From: Hippophae tibetana
Lineage: Eukaryota > Streptophyta > Magnoliopsida > Rosales > Elaeagnaceae
Length of the DNA stretch: 64,000 bases
Direction of reading: 5' to 3'
Assembly: GCA_037013495.1 (NCBI GenBank)
Contig: JAZDXN010000029.1
Span: forward strand, 4,414,501-4,478,500
The notes under the pieces are model-generated. The model made no database searches. It saw only the letters and a program-made list of their open reading frames with translations, and was not told the DNA's origin. Of this stretch, positions 10,004 to 24,274 are shown piece by piece (within the stretch, counting starts at the first letter, position 1; the number at the start of each line of letters is the position of its first letter). The position numbers and the translations under genes are program-made.

Positions 10004-13000
10004 GTCGCATCGATATCTATAATCTTAGCTGACCTGGCTATAGAAATTCATTACTTGATCCTAAATTCCGTCATTTACATCACTTATCGAGGGTTTAAAG
10101 TTTTTGTCACATATTTTACAATTTTGGTTATATTCAACAGAGTTGTAATGAAGATGGATGAGCCGACCAAGTGTATGTTTAAAAATAAACTAATGACTAA
10201 GAATATAATACAAATAATTTCATGATCCAATTAAAGAAATGAGAAGAAAAAAGAAGAGGCGTGCTACTATTCAATGTTTTAAAAAACAATATTTGATAAA
10301 TCAAAGTTTTACCTTTAAACGGGCATAACATTTGACTCGTGTGTCAAAACATCTATTATAATAATTCAAACCAAAGGTCGTATCGATTTCCATAATCTTA
10401 GCTGGCCTGGCTATAGAAATTCATTACTTGATCCTAAATTCCATCATTTACATCACTTATCGAGGGTTTAATGTTTTTGTCACATATTTTACATTTTTGG
10501 TTTTATTCAATAGAGTTGTAATGAAGATAGATGATTTGACCAAGAGTATGTTTAAAAATATTCTAATGAATTTTAATATAATATAAATAATTTCATGATC
10601 CAACAAATGAAATGAGAACAAAAAAAGAAAAGGAGTGCTACTTTTTAATGTTTTCCAAAACATATTTGAGAAATCGGAGTTGTAGATTGAAACGGTCATA
10701 ACTTTTGACTCGTGTGTCAAAACGTCTATTATAATAAATAAAACCAAAGGTCGCATCAATATCTATAATCTTAGCTGACCTGGCTATAGAAATTCATTAC
10801 TTGATCCTAAATTCCGTCATTTACATCACTTATCGAGGGTTTAAAGTTTTTGTCACATATTTTACATTTTTGGTTTTATTCAACAGAGTTGTAATGAAGA
10901 TGGATGAGTCGACCAAGTGTTTGTTTAAAAATAAACTAATGACTAAGAATATAATACAAATAATTTCATGATCCAATTAAAGAAATGAGAAGAAAAAAGA
11001 AGAGGCGTGCTACTGTTCAATGTTTTAAAAAACAATATTTGATAAATCAAAGTTTTACCTTTAAACGAGCATAACGTTTGACTCGTGTGTCAAAACATCT
11101 ATTATAATAATTCAAACCAAAGGTCGTATCGATTTCCATAATCTTAGCTGGCCTGGCTATAGAAATTCATTACTTGATCCTAAATTCCATCATTTACATC
11201 ACTTATCGAGGGTTTAAAGTTTTTGTCACATATTTTACATTTTTGGTTTTATTCAACAGAGTTGTAATGAAGATGGATGAGCCGACCAAGTGTATGTTTA
11301 AAAATAAACTAATGACTAAGAATATAATACAAATAATTTCATGATCCAACTAAAGAAATGAGAAGAAAAAAGAAGAGGCGTGCTACTGTTCAAAGTTTTA
11401 AAAAACAATATTTGATAAATTGAAGTTTTACGTTTAAACGGGCCTAACGTTTGACTCGTGTGTCAAAACGTCTATTATAATAAATCAAACCAAAGGTCGT
11501 ATCGATTTCCATAATCTTAGCTGGCCTGGCTATAGAAATTCATTACTTAATCCTAAATTCCATCATTTACATCACTTATCGAGGGATTAAAGTTTATGTC
11601 ACTATTTTACATTTTTGGTTTTATTCAACAAAGTTGTAATGAAGATAGATGAGTCGACCAAGAGTATGTTTAAAAATATTCTAATGAATCTTAATATAAT
11701 ACAAATAATTTCATCATCCAACAAAAGAAATGAGAACAAAAAAGGAAAAGGAGTGCTACTTTTTGAAGTTTTCCAAAACATATTTGAGAAATCTAAGTTG
11801 TACCTTGAAACGGTCATAACTTTTAATTCGTGTTTAAAAATGACTATTAAAGTATATCAAACCGAAGGTCACATCGATATCCATAATATTAGCTGACCTG
11901 GCAATAGAAATTCATTACTTGATCCTAAATTCCGTCATTTACATCACTTATCGAGGGTTTAAAGTTTTTGTCACATATTTTACATTTTTGGATTTATTCA
12001 ACAGAGTTGTAATGAAGATGGATGAGGCGACCAAGTGTTTGTTTAAAAATAAACTAATGACTAAGAATATAATACAAATAATTTCATGATCCAATTAAAG
12101 AAATGAGAAGAAAAAAGAAGAGGCGTGCTACTGTTCAATGTTTTAAAAAACAATATTTGATAAATCAAAGTTTTACCTTTAAACGGGCATAACGTTTGAC
12201 TTGTGTGTCAAAACGTCTATTATAAGAAATCAAACCAAAGGTCGTATCGATTTCCATAATCTTAGCTGGCCTGGCTATAGAAATTCATTACTTGATCCTA
12301 AATTCCATCATTTACATCACTTATCGAGGGTTTAAAGTTTTTGTCACATATTTTACATTTTTGGTTTTATTCAACAGAGTTGTAATGAAGATGGATGAGC
12401 CGACCAAGTGTATGTTTAAAAATAAACTAATGACTAAGAATATAATACAAATAATTTCATTATCCAACTAAAGAAATGAGAAGAAAAAAGAAGAGGCGTG
12501 CTACTGTTCAAAGTTTTAAAAAACAATATTTGATAAATTGAAGTTTTACGTTTAAACGGGCCTAACGTTTGACTCGTGTGTCAAAACGTCTATTATAATA
12601 AATCAAACCAAAGCTCGTATCGATTTCCATAATCTTAGCTGGCCTGGCTATAGAAATTCATTACTTAATCCTAAATTCCATCATTTACATCACTTATCGA
12701 GGGATTAAAGTTTTTGTCACTATTTTACATTTTTGGTTTTATTCACCAAAGTTGTAATGAAGAGAGATGAGTCGACCAAGAGTATGTTTAAAAATATTCT
12801 AATGAATCTTAATATAATACAAATAATTTCATCATCCAACAAAATAAATGAGAACAAAAAAAGAAAAGGAGTTCTACTTTTTGAAGTTTTCCAAAACATA
12901 GTTTAGAAATCGGAGTTGTAGATTGAAACGGTCATAACTTTTGACTCGGGTGTCAAAACGTCTATTATAATAAATCAAACCAAAGGTCGCATCGATATCT

Positions 13001-15222
13001 ATAATCTTAGCTGACCTGGCTATAGAAATTCATTACTTGATCCTAAATTCCGTCATTTACATCACTTATCGAGGGATTAAAGTTTTTGTCACTATTTTAC
13101 ATTTTTGGTTTTATTCAACAAAGTTGTAATGAAGATAGATGAGTCGACCAAGAGTATGTTTAAAAATATTCTAATGAATCTTAATATAATACAAATAATT
13201 TCATCATCCAACAAAAGAAATGAGAACAAAAAAAGAAAAGGAGTTCTACTTTTTGAAGTTTTCCAAAACATAGTTTAGAAATCGGAGTTGTTGATTGAAA
13301 CGGTCATAACGTTTGACTTGTGTGTCAAAACGTCTATTATAATAAATCAAACCAAAGGTCGTATCGATTTCCATAATCTTAGCTGGCCTGGCTATAGAAA
13401 TTCATTACTTGATCCTAAATTCCATCATTTACATCACTTATCGAGGGTTTAAAGTTTTTGTCACATATTTTACATTTTTGGTTTTATTCAACAGAGTTGT
13501 AATGAAGATGGATGAGCCGACCAAGTGTATGTTTAAAAATAAACTAATGACTAAGAATATAATACAAATAATTTCATGATCCAACTAAAGAAATGAGAAG
13601 AAAAAAGAAGAGGCGTGCTACTGTTCAATGTTTTAAAAAACAATATTTGATAAATCAAAGTTTTACCTTTAAACGGGCATAACGTTTGACTTGTGTGTCA
13701 AAACGTCTATTATAATAAATCAAACCAAAGGTCGTATCGATTTCCATAATCTTAGCTGGCCTGGCTATAGAAATTCATTACTTGATCCTAAATTCCATCA
13801 TTTACATCACTTATCGAGGGTTTAAAGTTTTTGTCACATATTTTACAATTTTGGTTATATTCAACAGAGTTGTAATGAAGATGGATGAGCCGACCAAGTG
13901 TATGTTTAAAAATAAACTAATGACTAAGAATATAATACAAATAATTTCATGATCCAATTAAAGAAATGAGAAGAAAAAAGAAGAGGCGTGCTACTGGTCA
14001 AAGTTTAAAAAAAAAATATTTGATAAATCGAAGTTTTACGTTTAAACGTGCATAACGTTTGACTCGTGTGTCAAAACGTCTATTATAATAAATCAAACCA
14101 AAGGTTGTATCAATTTCCGTAATCTTAGTTGGCCTGGTTATAGAAATTCATTACTTGATCCTAAATTCCATCATTTACATCACTTTTCGAGGGTTTAAAG
14201 TTTTTGTCACATATTTTACATTTTTGGTTTTATTCCACAAAGTTGTAAGGAAGATAGATGAGTCGACCAAGAGTATGTTTAAAAATATTCTAATGAATCT
14301 TAATATAATACAAATAATTTCATGATCCAACAAAAGAAATGAGAACAAAAAAAGAAAAGGAGTGCTACTTTTTGAAGGTTTCCAAAACATATTTGAGAAA
14401 TCTAAGTTGTACCTTGAAACCGTCATAACTGTTAACTCGTGTTTAAAAATGACTATTAAAGTATATCAAACCGAAGCTCGTATCGATATCCATAATATTA
14501 GCTGACCTGGCAATATAAATTCATTACTTGATCCTAAATTCCATCATTTACATCACTTATCGAGGGTTTAAAGTTTTTGTCACATATTTTACAATTTTGG
14601 TTTTATTCAACAGAGTTGTAATGAAGATGGATGAGCCGACCAAGTGTATGTTTAAAAATAAACTAATGACTAAGAATATAATACAAATAATTTCATGATC
14701 CAATTGAAGGAATGAGAAGAAAAAAGAAGAGGTGTGCTACTGTTCAAAGTTTTAAGAAACAGTATTTGATAAATCAAAGTTTTACCTTTAAACGGGCATA
14801 ACGTTTGACTCGTGTGTCAAAACATCTATTGTAATAAATCAAACCAAAGGTCGTATCGATTTCCATAATCTTAGTTGTCCTAGCTATAGAAATTCATTAC
14901 TTGATCCTAAATTCCATCATTTACATTACTTATCGAGGGTTTAAAGTTTTTGTCACATATTTTACAATTTTGGTTTTATTCAATAGAGTTGTAATGAAGA
15001 TGGATGAGCCGACCAAGTGTATCTTCAAAAATAAACTAATGACTAAGAATATAATAAAAATAATTTCATGATCCAATTAAAGAAATGAGAAGAAAAAAGA
15101 AGAGGCGTGCTACTGTTCAAAGTTTTAAAAAACAATATTTGATAAATCAAAGTTTTACCTTTAAACGGGCATAACGTTTGACTCGTGTGTCAAAACGTCT
15201 ATTATAATAAATCAAACCAAAG

Positions 15223-15595
15223 GTCGTATCGATTTCCATAATCTTAGATGGCCTGCCTATAGAAGTTCATTACTTGATCCTAAATTATATTATTTACATC
15301 ACTTATCGAGGATTTCAAATTTTTGTTACGTATTTTACAATTTTGGTTTTATTCAATAGAGTTGCAATGAAGATGGATGAGCCGACCAATTGTATGTTTA
15401 AAAATAAACTAATGACTAAGAGTATAATAAAAATAATTTCATGATCCAATTAAAGAAATGAGAAGAAAAAAGAAGAGGCGTGCTACTATTCAAAGTTTTA
15501 AAAAACAATATTTGATAAATCAAAGTTTTACCTTTAAACGGGCATAACGTTTGACTCGTGTGTCAAAACGTCTATTATAATAAATCAAACCAAAG
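15223..15595 (+). repeat. Extra A monomer next to cassette copy 2
   Basis: A 373-bp monomer whose left part, with GATGGCCTGCCTATAGAAG and AAATTATATTATTTAC, is repeated at once in the following chimeric monomer at 15596. Unlike its neighbour it stays class A after TTTCATGATCCAA (ATTAAAGAAATGAG). The related region near 22.8-23.2 kb lacks this monomer, so it is a local gain, or the other copy lost it. It may preserve the class A parent of the chimera. Confidence 0.7.
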
Positions 15596-16822
15596 GTCGT
15601 ATCGATTTCCATAATCTTAGATGGCCTGCCTATAGAAGTTCATTACTTGATCCTAAATTATATTATTTACATCACTTATCGAGGATTTCAAATTTTTGTT
15701 ACGTATTTTACAATTTTGGTTTTATTCAATAGAGTTGCAATGAAGATGGATGAGCCGACCAATTGTATGTTTAAAAATAAACTAATGACTAAGAGTATAA
15801 TAAAAAAAATTTCATGATCCAATAAAAGAAATGAGAAGAAAAAAAGAAAAGGAGTGCTACTTTTTAACGTTTTCCAAAACATATTTGAGAAATAGGAGTT
15901 GTAGCTTAAAACGGTCATAACTTTTGAGTCGTGTGTCAAAACATCTATTATAATAAAACAAACCAAAGGTCGTATCGATATCCATAATCTTAGCTGACCT
16001 GGGTATAGAAATTCATTACTTGATCCTAAATTCCATCATTTACATCACTTATCGAGGGTTTAAAGTTTGTCACATATTTTACAATTTTGGTTTTATTCAA
16101 TAGAGTTGTAATGAAGATAGATGAGTCGACCAAGAGTATGTTTAAAAATATTCTAATGAATCTTAATATAATAAAAATAATTTCATGATCCAATAAAAGA
16201 AAAGAGAAGAGAAAAAGAAAAGGAATTTCATAATAGAAGAGAGCAAGTTGTAAACGGGAAAAAAAGATTATGGTTGTACAAACAAATGGAGAAATCAAAA
16301 CTTACTATTCAGGTGATGAAGAGATATCACTAGTGTGCTACTTTTTAACGTTTTCCAAAACATATTTGAGAAATAGGAGTTGTAGCTTGAAACGGTAATA
16401 ACTATTGACTCGTGTGTCAAAACGTCTATTATAATAAATCAAACCAAAGGTCGTATCGATATCCATAATCTTAGCTGACCTGGGTATAGAAATTCATTAC
16501 TTGATCCTAAATTCTATCATTTACATCACTTAGCGAGAGTTTCAAGTTTTTGTCACATATTTTACATTTTTGGTTTTATTCAACAGAGTTGTAATGAAGA
16601 TGGATGAGCCGACCAAGTTTATTTTTAAAAATAAACTAATGACTAAGAATATAATACAAATAATTTCATGATCCAATTAAAGAAATGAGAAGAAAAAAGA
16701 AGAGGCGTGCTACCGTTCAAAGTTTTAAAAAACAATATTTGATAAATTGAAGTTTTACGTTTAAACGGGCCTAACGTTTGACTCGTGTGTCAAAACGTCT
16801 ATTATAATAAATCAAACCAAAG
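15596..16822 (+). repeat. Cassette copy 2, interrupted by a 110-bp insert
   Basis: Same chimera + B + A order and private variants as the cassette at 8887-10003. The length is 1227 bp, which is 1117 plus the 110-bp insert. The insert is in the middle B monomer. The other three copies have the uninterrupted sequence, so the insertion happened after the cassette had been multiplied, or this copy alone kept it. Confidence 0.85.
16225..16334 (+). mobile_element. 110-bp non-satellite insert, possible retroelement gag fragment
   Basis: Other cassette copies read AAAAGGAGTGCTACTTTTTAACG without a break. Here 110 bp with no match to any satellite monomer splits AAAAGGA from GTGCTACTTTTT. No convincing target duplication or terminal repeat flanks it, so it looks like captured filler DNA and not a self-inserted element. 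On the plus strand a frame is open from 16237 to the end of the insert and reads in part SCKREKKIMVVQTNGEIKT, followed by YYSGDEE. The layout Cys, basic residues, M-V-V, N-G-E-I, then acidic residues recalls the stretch after the CCHC zinc knuckle of plant Ty3/gypsy Gag proteins. That likeness is from memory of the family and is tentative. No complete domain is present and it cannot be a functional gene. Confidence 0.45.
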
Positions 16823-18313
16823 GTCGTATCGATTTCCATAATCTTAGCTGGCCTGGCTATAGAAATTCATTACTTGATCCTAAATTCCATTATTTACATC
16901 ACTTATCGGGGGTTTAAAGTTTTTGTCACATATTTTACATTTTTGGTTTTATTCAACAGAGTTGTAATGAAGATGGATGAGCCGACCAAGTGTATGTTTA
17001 AAAATAAACTAATGACTAAGAATATAATACAAATAATTTCATGATCCAACTAAAGAAATGAGAAGAAAAAAGAAGAGGCGTGCTACTGTTCAAAGTTTTA
17101 AAATACAATATTTGATAAATTGAAGTTTTACGTTTAAACGGGCCTAACGTTTGACTCGTGTGTCAAAACGTCTATTATAATAAATCAAACCAAAGGTCGT
17201 ATCGATTTCCATAATCTTAGCTGGCCTGGCTATAGAAATTCATTACTTAATCCTAAATTCCATCATTTACATCACTTATCGAGGGATTAAAGTTTTTGTC
17301 ACTATTTTACATTTTTGGTTTTATTCACCAAAGTTGTAATGAAGATAGATGAGTCGACCAAGAGTATGTTTAAAAATATTCTAATGAATCTTAATATAAT
17401 ACAAATAATTTCATGATCCAACAAAAGAAATGAGAACAAAAAAAGAAAAGGAGTGCTACTTTTTGAAGTTTTCCAAAACATATTTGAGAAATCTAAGTTG
17501 TACCTTGAAACGGTCATAACTTTTAACTCGTGTTTAAAAATGACTATTAAAGTATATCAAACCGAAGGTCGCATCGATATCCATAATATTAGCTGACCTG
17601 GCAATAGAAATTCATTACTTGATCCTAACTTCCGTCATTTACATCACTTATCGAGGGTTTAAAGTTTTTGTCACATATTTTACATTTTTGGTTTTATTCA
17701 ACAGAGTTGTAATGAAGATGGATGAGGCGACCAAGTGTTTGTTTAAAAATAAACTAATGACTAAGAATATAATACAAATAATTTCATGATCCAATTAAAG
17801 AAATGAGAAGAAAAAAGAAGAGGCGTGCTACTGTTCAATGTTTTAAAAAACAATATTTGATAAATCAAAGTTTTACCTTTAAATGGGCATAACGTTTGAC
17901 TTGTGTGTCAAAACGTCTATTATAATAAATCAAACCAAAGGTCGTATCGATTTCCATAATCTTAGCTGGCCTGGCTATAGAAATTCATTACTTGATCCTA
18001 AATTCCATTATTTACATCACTTATCGAGGGTTTAAAGTTTTTGTCACATATTTTACATTTTTGGTTTTATTCAACAGAGTTGTAATGAAGATGGATGAGC
18101 CGACCAAGTGTATGTTTAAAAATAAACTAATGACTAACAATATAATTCAAATAATTTCATGATCTAACTAAAGAAATGAGAAGAAAAAAGAAGAGGCGTG
18201 CTACTGTTCAAAGTTTTAAAAAACAATATTTGATAAACTGAAGTTTTACGTTTAAACGGGCCTAACGTTTGACTCGTGTGTCAAAACGTCTATTATAATA
18301 AATCAAACCAAAG

Positions 18314-19429
18314 GTCGTATCGAGATCCATAATCTTAGCTGGCCTGGCTATAGAAATTCATTACTTAATCCTAAATTCCATCATTTACATCACTTATCGA
18401 GGGATTAAAGTTTTTGTCACTATTTTACATTTTTGGTTTTATTCAACAGAGTTGTAATGAAGATGGATGAGCCGACCAAGTGTATTTTTAAAAATAAACT
18501 AATGACTAAGAGTATAATAAAAAAAAATTCATGATCCAATAAAAGAAATGAGAAGAAAAAAAGAAAAGGAGTGCTACTTTTTAACGTTTTCCAAAACATA
18601 TTTGAGAAATAGGAGTTGTAGATTAAAACGGTCATAACTTTTGAGTCGTGTGTCAAAACATCTATTATAATAAAACAAACCAAAGGTCGTATCGATATCC
18701 ATAATCTTAGCTGACCTGGGTATAGAAATTCATTACTTGATCCTAAATTCCATCATTTACATCACTTATCGAGGGTTTAAAGTTTGTCACATATTTTACA
18801 ATTTTGGTTTTATTCAATAGAGTTGTAATGAAGATAGATGAGTCGACCAAGAGTATGTTTAAAAATATTCTAATGAATCTTAATATAATAAAAATAATTT
18901 CATGATCCAATAAAAGAAAAGAGAAGAGAAAAAGAAAAGGAGTGCTACTTTTTAACGTTTTCCAAAACATATTTGAGAAATAGGAGTTGTAGCTTGAAAC
19001 GGTAATAACTATTGACTCGTGTGTCAAAACGTCTATTATAATAAATCAAACCAAAGGTCGTATCGATATCCATAATCTTAGCTGACCTGGGTATAGAAAT
19101 TCATTACTTGATCCTAAATTCTATCATTTACATCACTTAGCGAGAGTTTCAAGTTTTTGTCACATATTTTACATTTTTGGTTTTATTCAACAGAGTTGTA
19201 ATGAAGATGGATGAGCCGACCAAGTGTATTTTTAAAAATAAACTAATGACTAAGAATATAATACAAATAATTTCATGATCCAATTAAAGAAATGAGAAGA
19301 AAAAAGAAGAGGCGTGCTACCATTCAAAGTTTTAAAAAACAATATTTGATAAATTGAAGTTTTACGTTTAAACGGGCCTAACGTTTGACTCGTGTGTCAA
19401 AACGTCTATTATAATAAATCAAACCAAAG
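18314..19429 (+). repeat. Cassette copy 3 (A/B chimera + B + A)
   Basis: It carries the AGAGTATAATAAAAAAAAATTC chimera, the B monomer with GAAAAGAGAAGAGAAAAAG, and the A monomer with GTGTATTTTTAAAAATAAAC. Its first part differs from the other copies: it begins with ATCGAGATCCATAATC and GAGGGATTAAAG and lacks the GATGGCCTGCC variant. The left side was therefore replaced by a neighbouring monomer type. The B monomer is uninterrupted near 18938. Confidence 0.75.
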
Positions 19430-22400
19430 GTCGTATCGATTTCCATAATCTTAGCTGGCCTGGCTATAGAAATTCATTACTTAATCCTAAATTCCATTAT
19501 TTACATCACTTATCGAGGGATTAAAGTTTTTGTCACTATTTTACATTTTTGGTTTTATTCAACAAAGTTGTAATGAAGATAGATGAGTCGACCAAGAGTA
19601 TGTTTAAAAATATTCTAATGAATCTTAATATAATACAAATAATTTCATCATCCAACAAAAGAAATGAGAACAAAAAAAGAAAAGGAGTTCAACTTTTTGA
19701 AGTTTTCCAAAACATATTTTAGAAATCGGAGTTGTAGATTGAAACGGTCATAACTTTTGACTCGTGTGTCAAAACGTCTATTATAATAAATCAAACCAAA
19801 GGTCGCATCGATATCTATAATCTTAGCTGACCTGGCTATAGAAATTCATTACTTGATCCTAAATTCCGTCATTTACATCACTTATCGAGGGTTTAAAGTT
19901 TTTGTCACATATTTTACAATTTTGGTTATATTCAACAGAGGTGTAATGAAGATGGATGAGCCGACCAAGTGTATGTTTAAAAATAAACTAATGACTAAGA
20001 ATATAATACAAATAATTTCATGATCCAATTAAAGAAATGAGAAGAAAAAAGAAGAGGCGTGCTACTGTTCAATGTTTTAAAAAACAATATTTGATAAATC
20101 AAAGTTTTACCGTTAAACGGGAATAACATTTGACTCGTGTGTCAAAACATCTATTATAATAATTCAAACCAAAGGTCGTATCGATTTCCATAATCTTAGC
20201 TGGCCTGGCTATAGAAATTCATTACTTGATCCTAAATTCCATCATTTACATCACTTATCGAGGGTTTAATGTTTTTGTCACATATTTTACATTTTTGGTT
20301 TTATTCAATAGAGTTGTAATGAAGATAGATGATTTGACCAAGAGTATGTTTAAAAATATTCTAATGAATCCTAATATAATATAAATAATTTCATGATCCA
20401 ACAAAAGAAATTAGAACAATAAAAGAAAAGGAGTGCTACTTTTTAATGTTTTCCAAAACATATTTGAGAAATCGGAGTTGTAGATTGAAACGGTCATAAC
20501 TTTTGACTCGTGTGTCAAAACGTCTATTATAATAAATAAAACCAAAGGTCGCATCAATATCTATAATCTTAGCTGACCTGGCTATAGAAATTCATTACTT
20601 GATCCTAAATTCCGTCATTTACATCACTTATCGAGGGTTTAAAGTTTTTGTCACATATTTTACATTTTTGGTTTTATTCAACAGAGTTGTAATGAAGATG
20701 GATGAGTCGACCAAGTGTTTGTTTAAAAATAAACTAATGACTAAGAATATAATACAAATAATTTCATGATCCAATTAAAGAAATGAGAAGAAAAAAGAAG
20801 AGGCGTGCTACTGTTCAATGTTTGAAAAAACAATATTTGATAAATCAAAGTTTTACCTTTAAATGGGTATAACGTTTGACTTGTGTGTCAAAACGTCTAT
20901 TATAATAAATCAAACCAAAGGTCGTATCGATTTCCATAATCTTAGTTGGCCTGGCTATAGAAATTCATTACTTGATCCTAAATTCCATTATTTACATCAC
21001 TTATCGGGGGTTTAAAGTTTTTGTCACATATTTTACATTTTTGGTTTTATTCAACAGAGTTGTAATGAAGATGGATGAGCCGACCAAGTGTATGTTTAAA
21101 AATAAACTAATGACTAAGAATATAATACAAATAATTTCATGATCCAACTAAAGAAATGAGAAGAAAAAAGAAGAGGCGTGCTACTGTTCAAAGTTTTAAA
21201 ATACAATATTTGATAAATTGAAGTTTTACGTTTAAACGGGCCTAACGTTTGACTCGTGTGTCAAAACGTCTATTATAATAAATCAAACCAAAGGTCGTAT
21301 CGATTTCCATAATCTTAGCTGGCCTGGCTATAGAAATTCATTACTTAATCCTAAATTCCATCATTTACATCACTTATCGAGGGATTAAAGTTTTTGTCAC
21401 TATTTTACATTTTTGGTTTTATTCACCAAAGTTGTAATGAAGATAGATGAGTCGACCAAGAGTATGTTTAAAAATATTCTAATGAATCTTAATATAATAC
21501 AAATAATTTCATCATCCAACAAAAGAAATGAGAACAAAAAAAGAAAAGGAGTTCTACTTTTTGAAGTTTTCCAAAACATAGTTTAGAAATCGGAGTTGTT
21601 GATTGAAACGGTCATAACTTTTGACTCGGGTGTCAAAACGTCTATTATAATAAATAAAACCAAAGGTCGCATCAATATCTATAATCTTAGCTGACCTGGC
21701 TATAGAAATTCATTACTTGATCCTAAATTCCGTCATTTACATCACTTATCGAGGGTTTAAAGTTTTTGTCACATATTTTACAATTTTGGTTATATTCAAC
21801 AGAGTTGTAATGAAGATGGATGAGCCGACCAAGTGTATGTTTAAAAATAAACTAATGACTAAGAATATAATACAAATAATTTCATGATCCAATTAAAGAA
21901 ATGAGAAGAAAAAAGAAGAGGCGTGCTACTGGTCAAAGTTTAAAAAAACAATATTTGATAAATCGAAGTTTTACGTTTAAACGTGCATAACGTTTGACTC
22001 GTGTGTCAAAACGTCTATTATAATAAATCAAACCAAAGGTTGTATCAATTTCCGTAATCTTAGTTGGCCTGGCTATAGAAATTCATTACTTGATCCTAAA
22101 TTCCATCATTTACATCACTTTTCGAGGGTTTAAAGTTTTTGTCACATATTTTACATTTTTGGTTTTATTCCACAAAGTTGTAAGGAAGATAGATGAGTCG
22201 ACCAAGAGTATGTTTAAAAATATTCTAATGAATCTTAATATAATACAAATAATTTCATGATCCAACAAAAGAAATGAGAACAAAAAAAGAAAAGGAGTGC
22301 TACTTTTTGAAGTTTTCCAAAACATATTTGAGAAATCTAAGTTGTACCTTGAAACCGTCATAACTGTTAACTCGTGTTTAAAAATGACTATTAAAGTATA

Positions 22401-23157
22401 TCAAACCGAAGGTCGTATCGATATCCATAATATTAGCTGACCTGGCAATATAAATTCATTACTTGATCCTAAGTACCATCATTTACATCACTTATCGAGG
22501 GTTTAAAGTTTTTGTCACATATTTTACAATTTTGCTTTTATTCAACAGAGTTGTAATGAAGATGGATGAGCCGACCAAGTGTATGTTTAAAAATAAACTA
22601 ATGACTAAGAATATAATACAAATAATTTCATGATCCAATTGAAGGAATGAGAAGAAAAAAGAAGAGGCGTGCTACTGTTCAAAGTTTTAAGAAACAGTAT
22701 TTGATAAATCAAAGTTTTACCTTTAAACGGGCATAACGTTTGACTCGTGTGTCAAAACATCTATTGTAATAAATCAAACCAAAGGTCGTATCGATTTCCA
22801 TAATCTTAGTTGTCCTAGCTATAGAAATTCATTACTTGATCCTAAATTCCATCATTTACATTACTTATCGAGGGTTTAAAGTTTTTGTCACATATTTTAC
22901 AATTTTGGTTTTATTCAATAGAGTTGTAATGAAGATGGATGAGCCGACCAAGTGTATCTTCAAAAATAAACTAATGACTAAGAATATAATAAAAATAATT
23001 TCATGATCCAATTAAAGAAATGAGAAGAAAAAAGAAGAGGCGTGCTACTCTTCAAAGTTTTAAAAAACAATATTTGATAAATCAAAGTTTTACCTTTAAA
23101 CGGGCATAACGTTTGACTCGTGTGTCAAAACGTCTATTATAATAAATCAAACCAAAG

Positions 23158-24274
23158 GTCGTATCGATTTCCATAATCTTAGATGGCCTGCCTATAGAAG
23201 TTCATTACTTGATCCTAAATTATATTATTTACATCACTTATCGAGGATTTCAAATTTTTGTTACGTATTTTACAATTTTGGTTTTATTCAATAGAGTTGC
23301 AATGAAGATGGATGAGCCGACCAATTGTATGTTTAAAAATAAACTAATGACTAAGAGTATAATAAAAAAAATTTCATGATCCAATAAAAGAAATGAGAAG
23401 AAAAAAAGAAAAGGAGTGCTACTTTTTAACGTTTTCCAAAACATATTTGAGAAATAGGAGTTGTAGCTTAAAACGGTCATAACTTTTGAGTCGTGTGTCA
23501 AAACATCTATTATAATAAAACAAACCAAAGGTCGTATCGATATCCATAATCTTAGCTGACCTGGGTATAGAAATTCATTACTTGATCCTAAATTCCATCA
23601 TTTACATCACTTATCGAGGGTTTAAATTTTGTCACATATTTTACAATTTTGGTTTTATTCAATAGAGTTGTAATGAAGATAGATGAGTCGACCAAGAGTA
23701 TGTTTAAAAATATTCTAATGAATCTTAATATAATAAAAATAATTTCATGATCCAATAAAAGAAAAGAGAAGAGAAAAAGAAAAGGAGTGCTACTTTTTAA
23801 CGTTTTCCAAAACATATTTGAGAAATAGGAGTTGTAGCTTGAAACGGTAATAACTATTGACTCGTGTGTCAAAACGTCTATTATAATAAATCAAACCAAA
23901 GGTCGTATCGATATCCATAATCTTAGCTGACCTGGGTATAGAAATTCATTACTTGATCCTAAATTCTATCATTTACATCACTTAGCGAGAGTTTCAAGTT
24001 TTTGTCACATATTTTACATTTTTGGTTTTATTCAACAGAGTTGTAATGAAGATGGATGAGCCGACCAAGTGTATTTTTAAAAATAAACTAATGACTAAGA
24101 ATATAATACAAATAATTTCATGATCCAATTAAAGAAATGAGAAGAAAAAAGAAGAGGCGTGCTACCGTTCAAAGTTTTAAAAAACAATATTTGATAAATT
24201 AAAGTTTTACGTTTAAACGGGCCTAACGTTTGACTCGTGTGTCAAAACGTCTATTATAATAAATCAAACCAAAG
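23158..24274 (+). repeat. Cassette copy 4 (A/B chimera + B + A)
   Basis: Nearly identical to the cassette at 15596-16822 without its insert, including GATGGCCTGCCTATAGAAG, the long A run in AGTATAATAAAAAAAATTTC and GGTAATAACTATTGAC. The switch from class A to class B is near 23373. It is followed directly by the regular trimer array. Confidence 0.85.

Larger units (their letters stand above)
8887..24274 (+). repeat. Satellite array, irregular with segmental duplications (region II)
   Basis: Continuous 372-373 bp monomers, all in the same orientation. B-class monomers recur at distances of one, two, three or four monomers, so no single higher-order unit holds across the region. It carries four copies of a private 1.1-kb cassette (chimeric monomer, B monomer, A monomer) at 8887, 15596, 18314 and 23158. 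The stretch from about 14.0 kb to 15.2 kb matches about 21.9 kb to 23.1 kb, with shared private variants TTGTATCAATTTCCGTAATC and CCACAAAGTTGTAAGGAAG. Apart from the 110-bp insert at 16225-16334, nothing but satellite is visible. Confidence 0.93.

Noticed and set aside
16225..16334. The 110-bp insert as a MITE or SINE
   Set aside because: It has no terminal inverted repeats, no A or B box, no poly(A) end and no convincing target duplication.
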